Shown piece by piece: positions 1 through 6,701 of a DNA stretch of 50,941 nucleotides. Below the pieces are notes generated by a model. The model ran no database searches, was not told where the DNA came from, and saw only the letters and a program-made list of their open reading frames with translations. The position numbers and the translations under genes are program-made. The DNA is from an uncultured bacterium (lineage in GTDB: Bacteria > Cyanobacteriota > Vampirovibrionia > Gastranaerophilales > Gastranaerophilaceae), in assembly GCA_902795965.1 (NCBI GenBank), contig CADBNI010000008.1:1-50941 (forward strand), read 5' to 3'. Each line of letters starts with the position of its first letter. Position 1 is the stretch's first letter.

Positions 1-60
1 AATTTTATTCTTACCCATCGAATTTCTAATATTCGAGCAAGCTCTCATATTGAAATTCTA

Positions 61-85
61 CCCTCTCCCACAAGGGGAGAGGGGA
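61..85. repeat. GC-rich palindromic repeat, family A (short copy)
   Basis: A short perfect palindrome pairs CCCTCTCCC with GGGGAGAGGG around a small AT loop. It is preceded by a GAATTTCTA / ATTCG-type stretch (about 20-58) that resembles the one at 8190-8230. The same CCCTCTCCC core recurs near 8150, 12353, 44391-44855 and 50906. It is probably a non-autonomous repeat. Confidence 0.6.
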
Positions 86-93
86 TTTTTATT

Positions 94-138
94 GATAAGT
101 TCTTATCGAACTTACCTAACTTACCTCACTTATCAAAC
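94..138. repeat. Tandem 9-nt array, family B
   Basis: A palindromic head (GATAAGTTCTTATC) is followed by successive 9-nt units of the form nnACTTACC or nnACTTATC. The same head-plus-tandem-units layout recurs at about 181-220, 1838-1884, 18577-18614, 43195-43240, 47393-47429 and 50540-50608. No gene is seen here; its function is unknown. Confidence 0.7.
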
Positions 139-140
139 AT

Positions 141-176
141 TAAAAAACGGCACCAAGAAAATCTCAATGCCGTTTA
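141..176 (-). terminator. Rho-independent terminator for the 283-1275 gene
   Basis: Read on the minus strand, AAACGGCA (175-168) and TGCCGTTT (152-145) form an 8-bp stem that runs straight into a T tract (147-141). It lies downstream of the minus-strand pseudopilin gene, with a repeat in between. Confidence 0.55.
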
Positions 177-180
177 TTTA

Positions 181-259
181 CCGATAAGTACTTATCACAC
201 TTACCTTACTTATCGTACTTTTGTCTATACCTCCATACCTCTATACATCCGGACATCCT
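181..259. repeat. Family B array followed by family C (TATACCTCC) units
   Basis: GATAAGTACTTATC is followed by ACTTACC/ACTTATC units (183-220). Then comes a second tandem type built from TATACCTCC, CATACCTC and TATACATCC (223-259). The second type recurs inside the pseudopilin leader at 12405-12445 and near 18917-18985. Confidence 0.65.
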
Positions 260-282
260 TTTGTGGCTTTAGCCCCAAAAGA

Positions 283-1275
283 CTACTTACCTACACAGAG
301 GACCCCGCTTTGGGCAATCTTTTTGTAGTCGTCCGAGTTACCATCGTTAAAGCGCACGTTCCACGCGCTGCCCGTATCGAGCTCTGACGACGACCAAAAC
401 CAGCCGGTAGGTTTGCCTTCCCAACTGTCTCCACTGAGGGACAGCAGCTCATCTTTTGTCGGTAGTTTCATGTCTATGGCTTTACATGCATCTATTGCCC
501 CTTGCCAGTAATCACTGTTTACGCACCAACTATATGCTTCCGAACACGGTGTTGCATAATCTGCTGGGCTATATGATGCAAGTTGATATACGCATTTTCC
601 GTTACCTGTTGTTTTACCTGCACAACCTACACCAAACTTCGCTCCGTTGAAACTTCTTATGTCGTTTTTCTTATCTGTTTCCTGACTGTTCGGACCACCT
701 TTGCCATTAACATCAACTACATAAGCTAAAGCATCAGTTACGCTCGTTGTATAAGCAAATTCTTTTGTCTTACCTCCTCCTACGGGAAGTGATACATTAG
801 ATGCTTTCACTGCATCACCGATATCAAATCCTTTTTTTGTAGGGTCGTAATTTAATATAACTGCTCCACCGTCTGCAAGTACCAAACCTACGTTATTTGT
901 CTCTGTTTTAAGCTGCAAATCTTTTCCTGTTTTAGCTTTACTTACATCATATTCTTTTCCTGTTGTATCAATAACCGTAGATGTTGGCCAGCATTCTGCG
1001 ATATGTGCAGAATCGCAACGCTTTGCAATTTTTAAATGATTTTGAAGTTCATCTACAAATGCCTCTGTTGATGCATAGCTTGAGTTTAAATAACCGAGTG
1101 CGCGCATCTTTTCTACTGCCTGTGTAATCTTGTATGCAATGTTTGCATCACGTTCGGAGTTTGCGCGTTCGTTAACATTCTGAATTAAAATCGGCATGCT
1201 GACCGCTGCAACGACTCCGATAATGCCGAGGGTGATTAAGACCTCTGCTAAAGTGAAACCTGTAAACTTTTTCAT
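283..1275 (-). CDS. Pseudopilin-like protein with Lcl/DUF1566-like C-terminus
   Basis: The 330-residue product is a type IV pilin or type II secretion pseudopilin-like protein. It has a 6-residue leader ending in Gly, then the prepilin block FTLAEVLITLGIIGVVAA, with the canonical G|F cleavage site and Glu at mature position 5. The following hydrophobic helix would anchor it in the inner membrane until assembly. The C-terminal part (about 245-330) has a Cys/Trp-rich pattern (SWCVNSDYWQGAIDAC, LPTKDEL, WFWSSSE, WNVRF) resembling the Lcl/DUF1566 fold of surface proteins. This differs from the other four pseudopilins here, which end in a MLDGW motif. The ribosome binding site AGGA lies just upstream of the ATG. 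Promoter TTGACA-17-TATAAT at 1334-1306. It is divergent from an XRE regulator. The substrate or filament it serves is unknown. Confidence 0.85.
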   Translation of the reverse strand: MKKFTGFTLAEVLITLGIIGVVAAVSMPILIQNVNERANSERDANIAYKITQAVEKMRALGYLNSSYASTEAFVDELQNHLKIAKRCDSAHIAECWPTSTVIDTTGKEYDVSKAKTGKDLQLKTETNNVGLVLADGGAVILNYDPTKKGFDIGDAVKASNVSLPVGGGKTKEFAYTTSVTDALAYVVDVNGKGGPNSQETDKKNDIRSFNGAKFGVGCAGKTTGNGKCVYQLASYSPADYATPCSEAYSWCVNSDYWQGAIDACKAIDMKLPTKDELLSLSGDSWEGKPTGWFWSSSELDTGSAWNVRFNDGNSDDYKKIAQSGVLCVGK

Positions 1276-1305
1276 AAACTATCCTTTCTTGATATGTACT
1301 TTTTT

Positions 1306-1334
1306 ATTATATGACATTAAACAGCATTTGTCAA
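1306..1334 (-). promoter_or_regulatory. Consensus sigma-70 promoter of pseudopilin 283-1275
   Basis: On the minus strand TTGACA (1334-1329), a 17-nt spacer and TATAAT (1311-1306) match the sigma-70 consensus at all 12 positions. It lies in the 138-bp gap shared with the divergent XRE gene. Confidence 0.85.
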
Positions 1335-1413
1335 TATTTATAATAAATATGCTTTTTACAACCGTTAATATACACTCAAACAAAACATATAATTACAAAA
1401 AGGAGTTTTGGTC

Positions 1414-1824
1414 ATGGGGTATTTAAAAAAAGCTCTTGGAGAGAATATAAAACTTATAAGAAAGTCAAAAGGTCTGACGCAGGAAAAACTTGCAGAACTC
1501 ATTGAAATTGATCAGCGTCAGCTTGCAAGAATTGAGGCGGGTGAAAGTTTTGCAACTGCGGAAACTCTTGAAAAAATTTGCAAGCATGCCGAGATTTCTG
1601 TTAAAACACTTTTTAACATTGAAAATAATGAAACTGATAATATGACACTAAAAGTCATTGATGATTATCAAAAAAATTATAAAAAATTGGTAAATATGAT
1701 AAAAAGGACTGCATTGGATGACAAGAAAACCGAATTCTTTCTTTTGGCGGGTGAAGCTCTTGAAAAGCGTATCGCACGTGAAAAACTAAAAGGCTTTCTC
1801 CTTGCCCTTGATATGAAACCATAA
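1414..1824 (+). CDS. XRE-family HTH transcriptional regulator
   Basis: The 136-residue product has an N-terminal Cro/C1-type helix-turn-helix at about residues 3-58 (LGENIKLIRKSKGLTQEKLA, then QRQLARIEAGES). A charged C-terminal region of unknown function follows. The start is set at the ATG with AGGAG 8 nt upstream; a TTG two codons earlier in the same frame has no suitable binding site. The gene is divergent from the pseudopilin at 283-1275, so it probably controls that promoter and perhaps its own; this is inferred from position. It is longer than the 72-105-residue XRE proteins beside the other pseudopilins. Confidence 0.85.
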   Translation: MGYLKKALGENIKLIRKSKGLTQEKLAELIEIDQRQLARIEAGESFATAETLEKICKHAEISVKTLFNIENNETDNMTLKVIDDYQKNYKKLVNMIKRTALDDKKTEFFLLAGEALEKRIAREKLKGFLLALDMKP

Positions 1825-1837
1825 ATTATAAATATTC

Positions 1838-1884
1838 CGATATGTACTTATCTAACTTACCCGACTTATCTTACTTATCAAACT
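1838..1884. repeat. Family B 9-nt array
   Basis: A head TATGTACTTATC is followed by AACTTACC, CGACTTATC and TTACTTATC units, as at 94-138. It fills most of the gap between the XRE gene and the next gene. Confidence 0.65.
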
Positions 1885-1974
1885 TTTTGTTACAAATGTA
1901 AATTTTTTAAAACGCAAGGCAATTTTGAGCTGCAAAAATACTTTATATATATGTGTAGTGAAAGGTGAATTGTA

Positions 1975-2592
1975 GTGTTTAGTGCGACAGCATCAAGTTT
2001 CTTTGCTTTAAGAAACATTGACAAAAGCAAAAATAAAGAAGGCGAAGTCGGCAGAGGCGCGGTAGCTTGGGGTCAGACGGTCGGTGTTGTGCAGGAAGTC
2101 GCTAAATATGACGGGGCTATTGCAAACACTGCAAGAAGTGCTTTGAGCGTTTTCTCGGATTTGGCAAAAGAACACAAAGCGTTTGAATACGCAGGGAAAG
2201 CTACACAATTTGCGGTTAATAACGTTAATCCGCTTATATGTGTTTCGGGGGTTATAAAAACCGCTCTTGCCGATGACAAGGTTCAAACAGGTGTGACGGA
2301 AGCTGCTGCTTTGACGGCTATGTTTGCGGGTGAGGGAATTACAAAAAAATATTACGATAAAGCAGTAGGATCGGAAACTTTTAAAAAAGCATTTAATTAC
2401 CTCTCAAATTCAAGAATGTTAAAACCTTTGTTTAAATATCTTGAAAAAAATAAACTTAACGGAAAAGCAGCAATGATTGCAAAAGGCTTGACTTTTGTTG
2501 CGGCATCAATGACATCATATGCAATCGGAGAGCAGACAGGCGGTGAACTTGCTCCGAAAATTAAAGCGTATTTCGGGGATAATAAAGTTTAA
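1975..2592 (+). CDS. Lineage-specific hypothetical protein, Ala/Gly-rich helices
   Basis: The 205-residue product matches no family I recognise. It is predicted mostly helical, with Ala/Gly-rich, weakly hydrophobic segments at about 75-120 and 160-190. It has no signal peptide. The start is GTG with AGGTG 7 nt upstream. Its style (short N-terminus, amphipathic Ala-rich helices, Lys-rich C-terminus) resembles the proteins at 4214-4867, 4867-5349 and the central part of the 1676-residue protein at 28561, which suggests a shared lineage-specific family. That relation is an impression that needs an alignment. Confidence 0.7.
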   Translation: MFSATASSFFALRNIDKSKNKEGEVGRGAVAWGQTVGVVQEVAKYDGAIANTARSALSVFSDLAKEHKAFEYAGKATQFAVNNVNPLICVSGVIKTALADDKVQTGVTEAAALTAMFAGEGITKKYYDKAVGSETFKKAFNYLSNSRMLKPLFKYLEKNKLNGKAAMIAKGLTFVAASMTSYAIGEQTGGELAPKIKAYFGDNKV

Positions 2593-2633
2593 AAATCAAC
2601 CAAACGGCTTAATAATATTTGTTTGTTGCGTGG

Positions 2634-2639
2634 TATAAT
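2634..2639 (+). promoter_or_regulatory. Extended -10 box of spoIID-like gene
   Basis: TGG-TATAAT lies 8 nt before the ATG and there is no ribosome binding site. A start point at the usual distance gives a leader of about 0-2 nt. Confidence 0.6.
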
Positions 2640-2647
2640 ATATATGT

Positions 2648-3514
2648 ATGAAGAAGTTATTATTTATATTAATAATAATATTGCTTAATGCAGTGCCTTG
2701 TCATGCCATAAAAATCGGGTTGCAAACCGCTGTAATGTCGGCATCTGTCGGAACTTCCGTCAAAGGTACGATTATTGACGCAAATACAAACAAAACCGTT
2801 TGCGAACTTGATGCCATGAAAGGGTATGAAATAAAGCCATATCATAACCTTATGGCAATTCGTTATAATGATGGGAAATATTATAAAATAGATTCCGATA
2901 ATATTGTTATAAAGCCTTTGAGTACGGGGTTTGTCAGTGCAAAAGCAAAATGGTATCACGGAATTATAATGATACAAAATAAAAACGGAAAACTTACCGT
3001 AATAAATAATTTGCCGCTCGAAGAATATATAAAAGGGGTAGTTCCCGCAGAAATGCCTTCCTCTTGGGCTTATGAGGCGCATAAGGCACAGGCGATTGCC
3101 GCAAGGAGTTATGCTCTTGCAAATCTTGGGAAACGCGCTCAGTACGGTTACGATTTGAAAGATACCCCGGAAGATCAGGCATATAACGGAGCTTCTGCCG
3201 AAACCGCAAGCACAAATACCGCTGTAAACGATACAAAAGGTATTGTTTTAACTTATAACATGAAGGTCATAAATGCATATTATTCCGCTTCGGCAGGCGG
3301 ACAAACCAATACAAACAGTTGGGGAGCAAATTTGCCCTATTTGCGTTCCGTTCCGTCATTTGACGAAAATATTAAAAAGAACGGGCATGGTGTGGGCATG
3401 TCACAACATGGCGCAAATAATTTGGCAAAACAAGGGTACAATGCATATCAAATTCTTAACTATTTTTATAAAGATGTAAAATTTGCAAGGATAAATCCTA
3501 ATTCGTATAATTAA
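2648..3514 (+). CDS. SpoIID/LytB-domain protein (murein-modifying amidase enhancer type)
   Basis: The 288-residue product is probably exported: residues 1-20 form a hydrophobic signal peptide ending PCHA. The SpoIID domain spans about 100-285, with LPLEEYIKGVVPAEMPSSW, a KAQAIAARSYAL segment and the terminal signature GHGVGMSQHGANNLAKQGY. SpoIID is a lytic transglycosylase acting on denuded glycan strands; LytB relatives stimulate amidases. Here the stretch between YLRSVPSF and GHGVGMSQ is only about 10 residues, whereas Bacillus SpoIID has many more, so this is a compact variant. No sporulation genes accompany it, and a general cell-wall role is more likely. The transcript is probably leaderless. 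Confidence 0.85.
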   Translation: MKKLLFILIIILLNAVPCHAIKIGLQTAVMSASVGTSVKGTIIDANTNKTVCELDAMKGYEIKPYHNLMAIRYNDGKYYKIDSDNIVIKPLSTGFVSAKAKWYHGIIMIQNKNGKLTVINNLPLEEYIKGVVPAEMPSSWAYEAHKAQAIAARSYALANLGKRAQYGYDLKDTPEDQAYNGASAETASTNTAVNDTKGIVLTYNMKVINAYYSASAGGQTNTNSWGANLPYLRSVPSFDENIKKNGHGVGMSQHGANNLAKQGYNAYQILNYFYKDVKFARINPNSYN

Positions 3515-3607
3515 CCAAAATTCTTGTAATACAGTACTTTTTGCCGTATTATTACGCTGAAATGCAGACTGTATTTTGTGTGTATAAAAAAATTTTTCCA
3601 AAAATAC

Positions 3608-3635
3608 TTGCCAAATTAAAATAAAATGCTATAAT
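3608..3635 (+). promoter_or_regulatory. Promoter of the HU gene
   Basis: TTGCCA (3608-3613), a 16-nt spacer and TATAAT (3630-3635) with an upstream TGC form a strong extended -10 promoter. The leader of about 60 nt contains a small GCATGC...GTATGC hairpin before the binding site AAAGGAGG (3691-3698). Confidence 0.75.
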
Positions 3636-3704
3636 AAACTCGTCGATAGAAGAAGAGCATGCAGAAAATGGTTTCGGTATGCACAAGTTAAAAGGAGGTT
3701 CGTA

Positions 3705-3977
3705 ATGAACAAAGAAGAATTGGTAAAAGAAGTATCAAAAAAAGCAAAAGTTTCTCAAAAAGCTACTGCTGACATTATCGCAGCAACTTTAGAAACAATC
3801 GAAAAAACAGTTTCAAAAGGTAAAAAAGTTACTTTGGTAGGCTTTGGTACTTTTGAACCGCGCAAAAGAGCAGCAAGAACAGGCAGAAATCCTCAAACAG
3901 GTGCTCCTTTGAAAATCGCTGCTAAAACAGTTCCCGCTTTCTCAGCAGGTAAAAAATTCAAAGAACTCGTAAAATAG
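3705..3977 (+). CDS. hup: HU-family DNA-binding protein
   Basis: The 90-residue product has the full length and pattern of bacterial HU: an N-terminal helical dimerisation part (MNKEELVKEVSKKAKVSQ), the VTLVGFGTFEPRKRAARTGR beta arm, and the NPQTG segment with the Pro that intercalates DNA. It is a nucleoid protein that bends and compacts DNA without strict sequence preference. The gene stands alone with a strong promoter, a textbook binding site (AAAGGAGG) and its own terminator, as expected for an abundant protein. Confidence 0.97.
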   Translation: MNKEELVKEVSKKAKVSQKATADIIAATLETIEKTVSKGKKVTLVGFGTFEPRKRAARTGRNPQTGAPLKIAAKTVPAFSAGKKFKELVK

Positions 3978-3993
3978 TTTTTGAAAAATAAAT

Positions 3994-4030
3994 AAAAAAC
4001 GGAAATCCGAAAGGGTTTCCGTTTTTTTTT
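3994..4030 (+). terminator. Rho-independent terminator after HU
   Basis: AAAAAACGGAAA (3994-4005) pairs with TTTCCGTTTTTT (4016-4027) and is followed by more T residues. Confidence 0.92.
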
Positions 4031-4213
4031 ATGCAATACGCTATGGCATTTTTATGCCCCACATTTTAATTTATTGTAAAGATTTTGGAATATTGTTTAC
4101 TAAAACGTATGTGTGTGAGATAATTAGGTGTAACATTTGTTTACATTTTTTTGTTTCAGTAGCAAAAAATTTTTTGAGGTTTGTTATATTAATGAAACAA
4201 AACGGAGAAAATT

Positions 4214-4867
4214 ATGCTTACAATCCAACCAAAATTTAACAAAACTGCATTTGAGGCTAAAAAACCCACTCCCGAAGAGATAAGACGTCGCAGGGAAGAA
4301 AGGGAAATACAGAAAAGGCAGGATGAATTCTTAGATTCTCAGGAAGAACTTGAAAGTATTGCCGAAAAATCACCAAGCATGGCTAAAAAAGTGTTTAAAA
4401 CCGGTGCCGTTGTCGCAGGTGCGGGTGCAGTTGCAGTATCAACAGGTTACGGTGCAAAATTAATGATTGAGGGAATGAAAAAATTCTATAAAACCGGATT
4501 TATGATTTCCGTCAGAAAACATTTTAATGCAACTATGCAATTTATTAAGGATTCCGCAAAAACAATTAAAACTAAATTTTTGGAATCGGATGCATATAAA
4601 ATGCCCGCAAATTCAATAAAGAAAAATTATAAAAAATTTGGTGAAACAAAAATCGGCGAACCGATTGTAAAAGTTTTAAATTCAATCGGACGCGGTATAA
4701 AAATCGTTTATAACAAAATTGCAGACGGTGCAAGATATGTTAAAAACAAAATTACGGGTGTAAAACAGGAAACCTGGGAAAAAGGTACGATAAATACGGT
4801 AGGCGGTGCAAGCGGTACTGCTGCTGCGGTAAACGGTTACAGAGAATCTCAAGAGGTTGAAGAATAA
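4214..4867 (+). CDS. Lineage-specific hypothetical protein with one hydrophobic segment
   Basis: This 217-residue product belongs to no family I recognise. Residues 15-55 are very charged (Glu/Arg/Lys heptad-like, probably coiled coil). An Ala/Gly/Val-rich segment at about 62-80 (GAVVAGAGAVAVSTGYGAK) could insert in a membrane. A Lys-rich helical region follows. The ATG has GGAG upstream. The stop codon overlaps the start of the next gene by 1 nt, so the two are translated as a pair. The N-terminus (MLTIQPKFNKTAFEAK) resembles the start of the partner (MAVTFNTVNIAFTGTEK): both have a short beta-like lead into an aFxx motif, perhaps a shared sorting or docking tag. That is inference. Confidence 0.75.
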   Translation: MLTIQPKFNKTAFEAKKPTPEEIRRRREEREIQKRQDEFLDSQEELESIAEKSPSMAKKVFKTGAVVAGAGAVAVSTGYGAKLMIEGMKKFYKTGFMISVRKHFNATMQFIKDSAKTIKTKFLESDAYKMPANSIKKNYKKFGETKIGEPIVKVLNSIGRGIKIVYNKIADGARYVKNKITGVKQETWEKGTINTVGGASGTAAAVNGYRESQEVEE

Positions 4868-5349
4868 TGGCAGTTACGTTTAATACCGTAAATATTGCAT
4901 TTACAGGCACAGAAAAAGACGAAAAGAAAGATGCCGAAAAGAAAATCGTAACAGGTACGGGTGCAACGGCTGCGGCGGCAAAGGCTGCAACAACCGCAAA
5001 AAAATCCAAATCCGCGTTTGACGTTTTTGAATCTTCAAAAAAACTTTCTCAAAATCTGAAAACTGTTTCAAATACTTCAAAAGCAGTTACCGATATTTCG
5101 ACAAAAAGTGTCGGGCTTTGGGCTAAAGTTAAGGACAGTTTCAAATGGGCAAGAGATTCCGTTCTTAAATGGGGTTCAAAATTCAAAAACATGAAATACG
5201 TCAAGCCGTTAATTGAAAGCCCTCTCTTTAGAGGTGTTGCAAGTGTATTAGGTTTCGGATTTGGTGTTGTCACCTTGATTTCGGGCGGTGCTGAGATTAT
5301 GAAAGCCGCTACCGATACCGCTAATAATACGTTTGCGAAAGAAAATTAA
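4867..5349 (+). CDS. Lineage-specific hypothetical protein, C-terminal hydrophobic segment
   Basis: This 160-residue protein is translationally coupled to the gene before it (TAATG overlap). It has a short N-terminal motif NIAFTGTEKD, an Ala/Lys-rich low-complexity stretch (about 30-50), a basic helical middle and a hydrophobic C-terminal segment at about 120-145 (GVASVLGFGFGVVTLISGGA). This layout suggests membrane association through the C-terminus. No enzymatic motif is visible. Confidence 0.75.
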   Translation: MAVTFNTVNIAFTGTEKDEKKDAEKKIVTGTGATAAAAKAATTAKKSKSAFDVFESSKKLSQNLKTVSNTSKAVTDISTKSVGLWAKVKDSFKWARDSVLKWGSKFKNMKYVKPLIESPLFRGVASVLGFGFGVVTLISGGAEIMKAATDTANNTFAKEN

Positions 5350-5379
5350 ATTATAATTGTTAAATAAATAAAATCGTGC

Positions 5380-5385
5380 TAAATT
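5380..5385 (+). promoter_or_regulatory. -10 box of folP, leaderless geometry
   Basis: TGC-TAAATT, an extended -10, ends 6 nt before the ATG. No Shine-Dalgarno sequence is present, so the mRNA should begin at or next to the start codon. Confidence 0.6.
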
Positions 5386-5391
5386 AAAGTT

Positions 5392-6597
5392 ATGCACGAT
5401 TTTGTTTTGCGAGAAATTAAAGACTGTGATATTGAAGCAGAAATTCTGAAAACAGGATTTGATGCTTCTTATGCACATAAAGCCGTTGAAAAATTCGATT
5501 ATAAAAATATAAAAATATATAATCTTTCACCCGCGCAGGCAAATATAATTAAACAAACGGCACTTTCATGCGGTGCGGATTGCGCAACGCACAGAGAAGT
5601 TATTACGGGCAAAATCGAACAATCCGACTGTATATTGGGCGGAAGTGTTTCAGAGATAAAAAAGATTGCTGAAAAGCTGAAATTTCAACCGTTCGGATTG
5701 AAAATATTGTCTGAAAAATTATCCGTAATTTGTTCAGCCATTTCGATAACCTCACCCCAACCCATATTAGGAGAGGGAGTCGTTGTTAACGAGCTTGCGA
5801 GTGATACAAAGGCGGGTGAGGTAACAAAATCTAAGATTGTCGGTATTCTGAATATTACGGAAAATTCTTTTTCTGACGGCGGATTGTATAACGATTTTGA
5901 AAGTGCGAAAAATCATCTTTTGCAAATGATTGATGAAGGTGCGGATATTATTGATATAGGTGCGGAAAGTACTAAACCGTATTCAGCTCCCGTAAACGAA
6001 AATGAGCAGATTGAAAAACTTTTGCCGATTGTTGATTTTGCAAAAGATAAAATTCCTTTGAGCATAGACACCCGCAGTGCAAAAGTTGCGCAAGCCAGTC
6101 TTGAAGCGGGTGCATACATGATAAATGATGTTTCGGGGCTTTGTTATGATGAGGGCATAGCTGATGTTGTCGCAAAATTTAACTGTCCCGTTGTTATTCA
6201 GCATTCCAAAGGTACACCGGAAAATATGCAGGATAATCCGAAATATGATGATTTGATTGAGGAAATTTTCTTTGATTTACGCAAAAAAATTGAATTTGCC
6301 AAAACAAAAGGAATAGAAAATATTATTGTTGATGCGGGTATAGGGTTTGGCAAATCCCGCAGTGATAATTTTGAGATAATAAGACGTGTTGAAGAATTTA
6401 AATCACTCGGATATCCCGTAATGCTCGGCATTTCGCGTAAAAGTTTTTTGGGATTGGACGATAATCTTGAGCGTGATATTTATACGACTATTTTTAATGC
6501 GCTTGCCGTTGAACGTAAGGTTGATTACATTCGTGTTCATAATGTAAAGATGCACAAAACTATGATTGATTTGATGAATATGTTTGTGATAAGATAA
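5392..6597 (+). CDS. folP: Dihydropteroate synthase with repeat-derived in-frame insertion
   Basis: Dihydropteroate synthase condenses 7,8-dihydropterin pyrophosphate with p-aminobenzoate in folate synthesis. The 401-residue protein has the catalytic TIM barrel at about 145-400: KIVGILNITENSFSDGG, ADIIDIGAESTKP, LSIDTRSAKVAQ, MINDVSG, IGFGKS, and MLGISRKSFLG near the end. Residues 1-118 form an extra N-terminal domain (including SPAQANIIKQTALSCGADCATHRE and KLKFQPFGLK) as in long clostridial and archaeal forms. Between the two lies a stretch of about 25 residues encoded by a repeat (5748-5825). It falls in the linker, so the enzyme can remain functional. The second NITPDSFSDGG position carries Glu-Asn instead of Pro-Asp. 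Leaderless promoter. Confidence 0.93.
   Translation: MHDFVLREIKDCDIEAEILKTGFDASYAHKAVEKFDYKNIKIYNLSPAQANIIKQTALSCGADCATHREVITGKIEQSDCILGGSVSEIKKIAEKLKFQPFGLKILSEKLSVICSAISITSPQPILGEGVVVNELASDTKAGEVTKSKIVGILNITENSFSDGGLYNDFESAKNHLLQMIDEGADIIDIGAESTKPYSAPVNENEQIEKLLPIVDFAKDKIPLSIDTRSAKVAQASLEAGAYMINDVSGLCYDEGIADVVAKFNCPVVIQHSKGTPENMQDNPKYDDLIEEIFFDLRKKIEFAKTKGIENIIVDAGIGFGKSRSDNFEIIRRVEEFKSLGYPVMLGISRKSFLGLDDNLERDIYTTIFNALAVERKVDYIRVHNVKMHKTMIDLMNMFVIR
5748..5825. repeat. Family A-type repeat inserted in frame in folP
   Basis: CCTCACCC at the left and GGGTGAGG at the right are inverted copies. Between them lie an AACCCATATTAGGAGAGGGAG core and a CGAGCTTGCGAG stretch that also occurs near 50670. 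Removing about 24-25 codons joins SAISIT to KSKIVGILN without changing the frame. The repeat therefore adds a short peptide to the linker. Confidence 0.65.
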
Positions 6598-6610
6598 AAT
6601 GAGAAGATAT

Positions 6611-6684
6611 TGTCATTCTGAGGCGATAAAATTATGAGATTCTTCGCTGCGCTCGGAATGACGTATAAGCCGAAGAATCTCATA
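6611..6684. repeat. Palindromic repeat, family E
   Basis: GTCATTCTGAGG, then GAGATTCTTCGC, then CGGAATGAC, then GCCGAAGAATCTCATA. Nearly the same order of blocks occurs at 45909-45981, and a fragment lies inside the pseudopilin at 16515-16546. The outer and inner blocks are inverted copies, so the RNA could fold into a long hairpin. Confidence 0.75.
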
Positions 6685-6701
6685 TATTCGGAGAAAAGTT
6701 T

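Noticed and set aside
94-220. CRISPR-like array of short regular units
   Set aside because: Units are 9 nt with no spacers, the sequence drifts between units, and no cas genes are present.
4054-4239. 61-residue reading frame after HU
   Set aside because: It has no binding site, low-complexity translation and overlaps the real gene start at 4214 (with GGAG).
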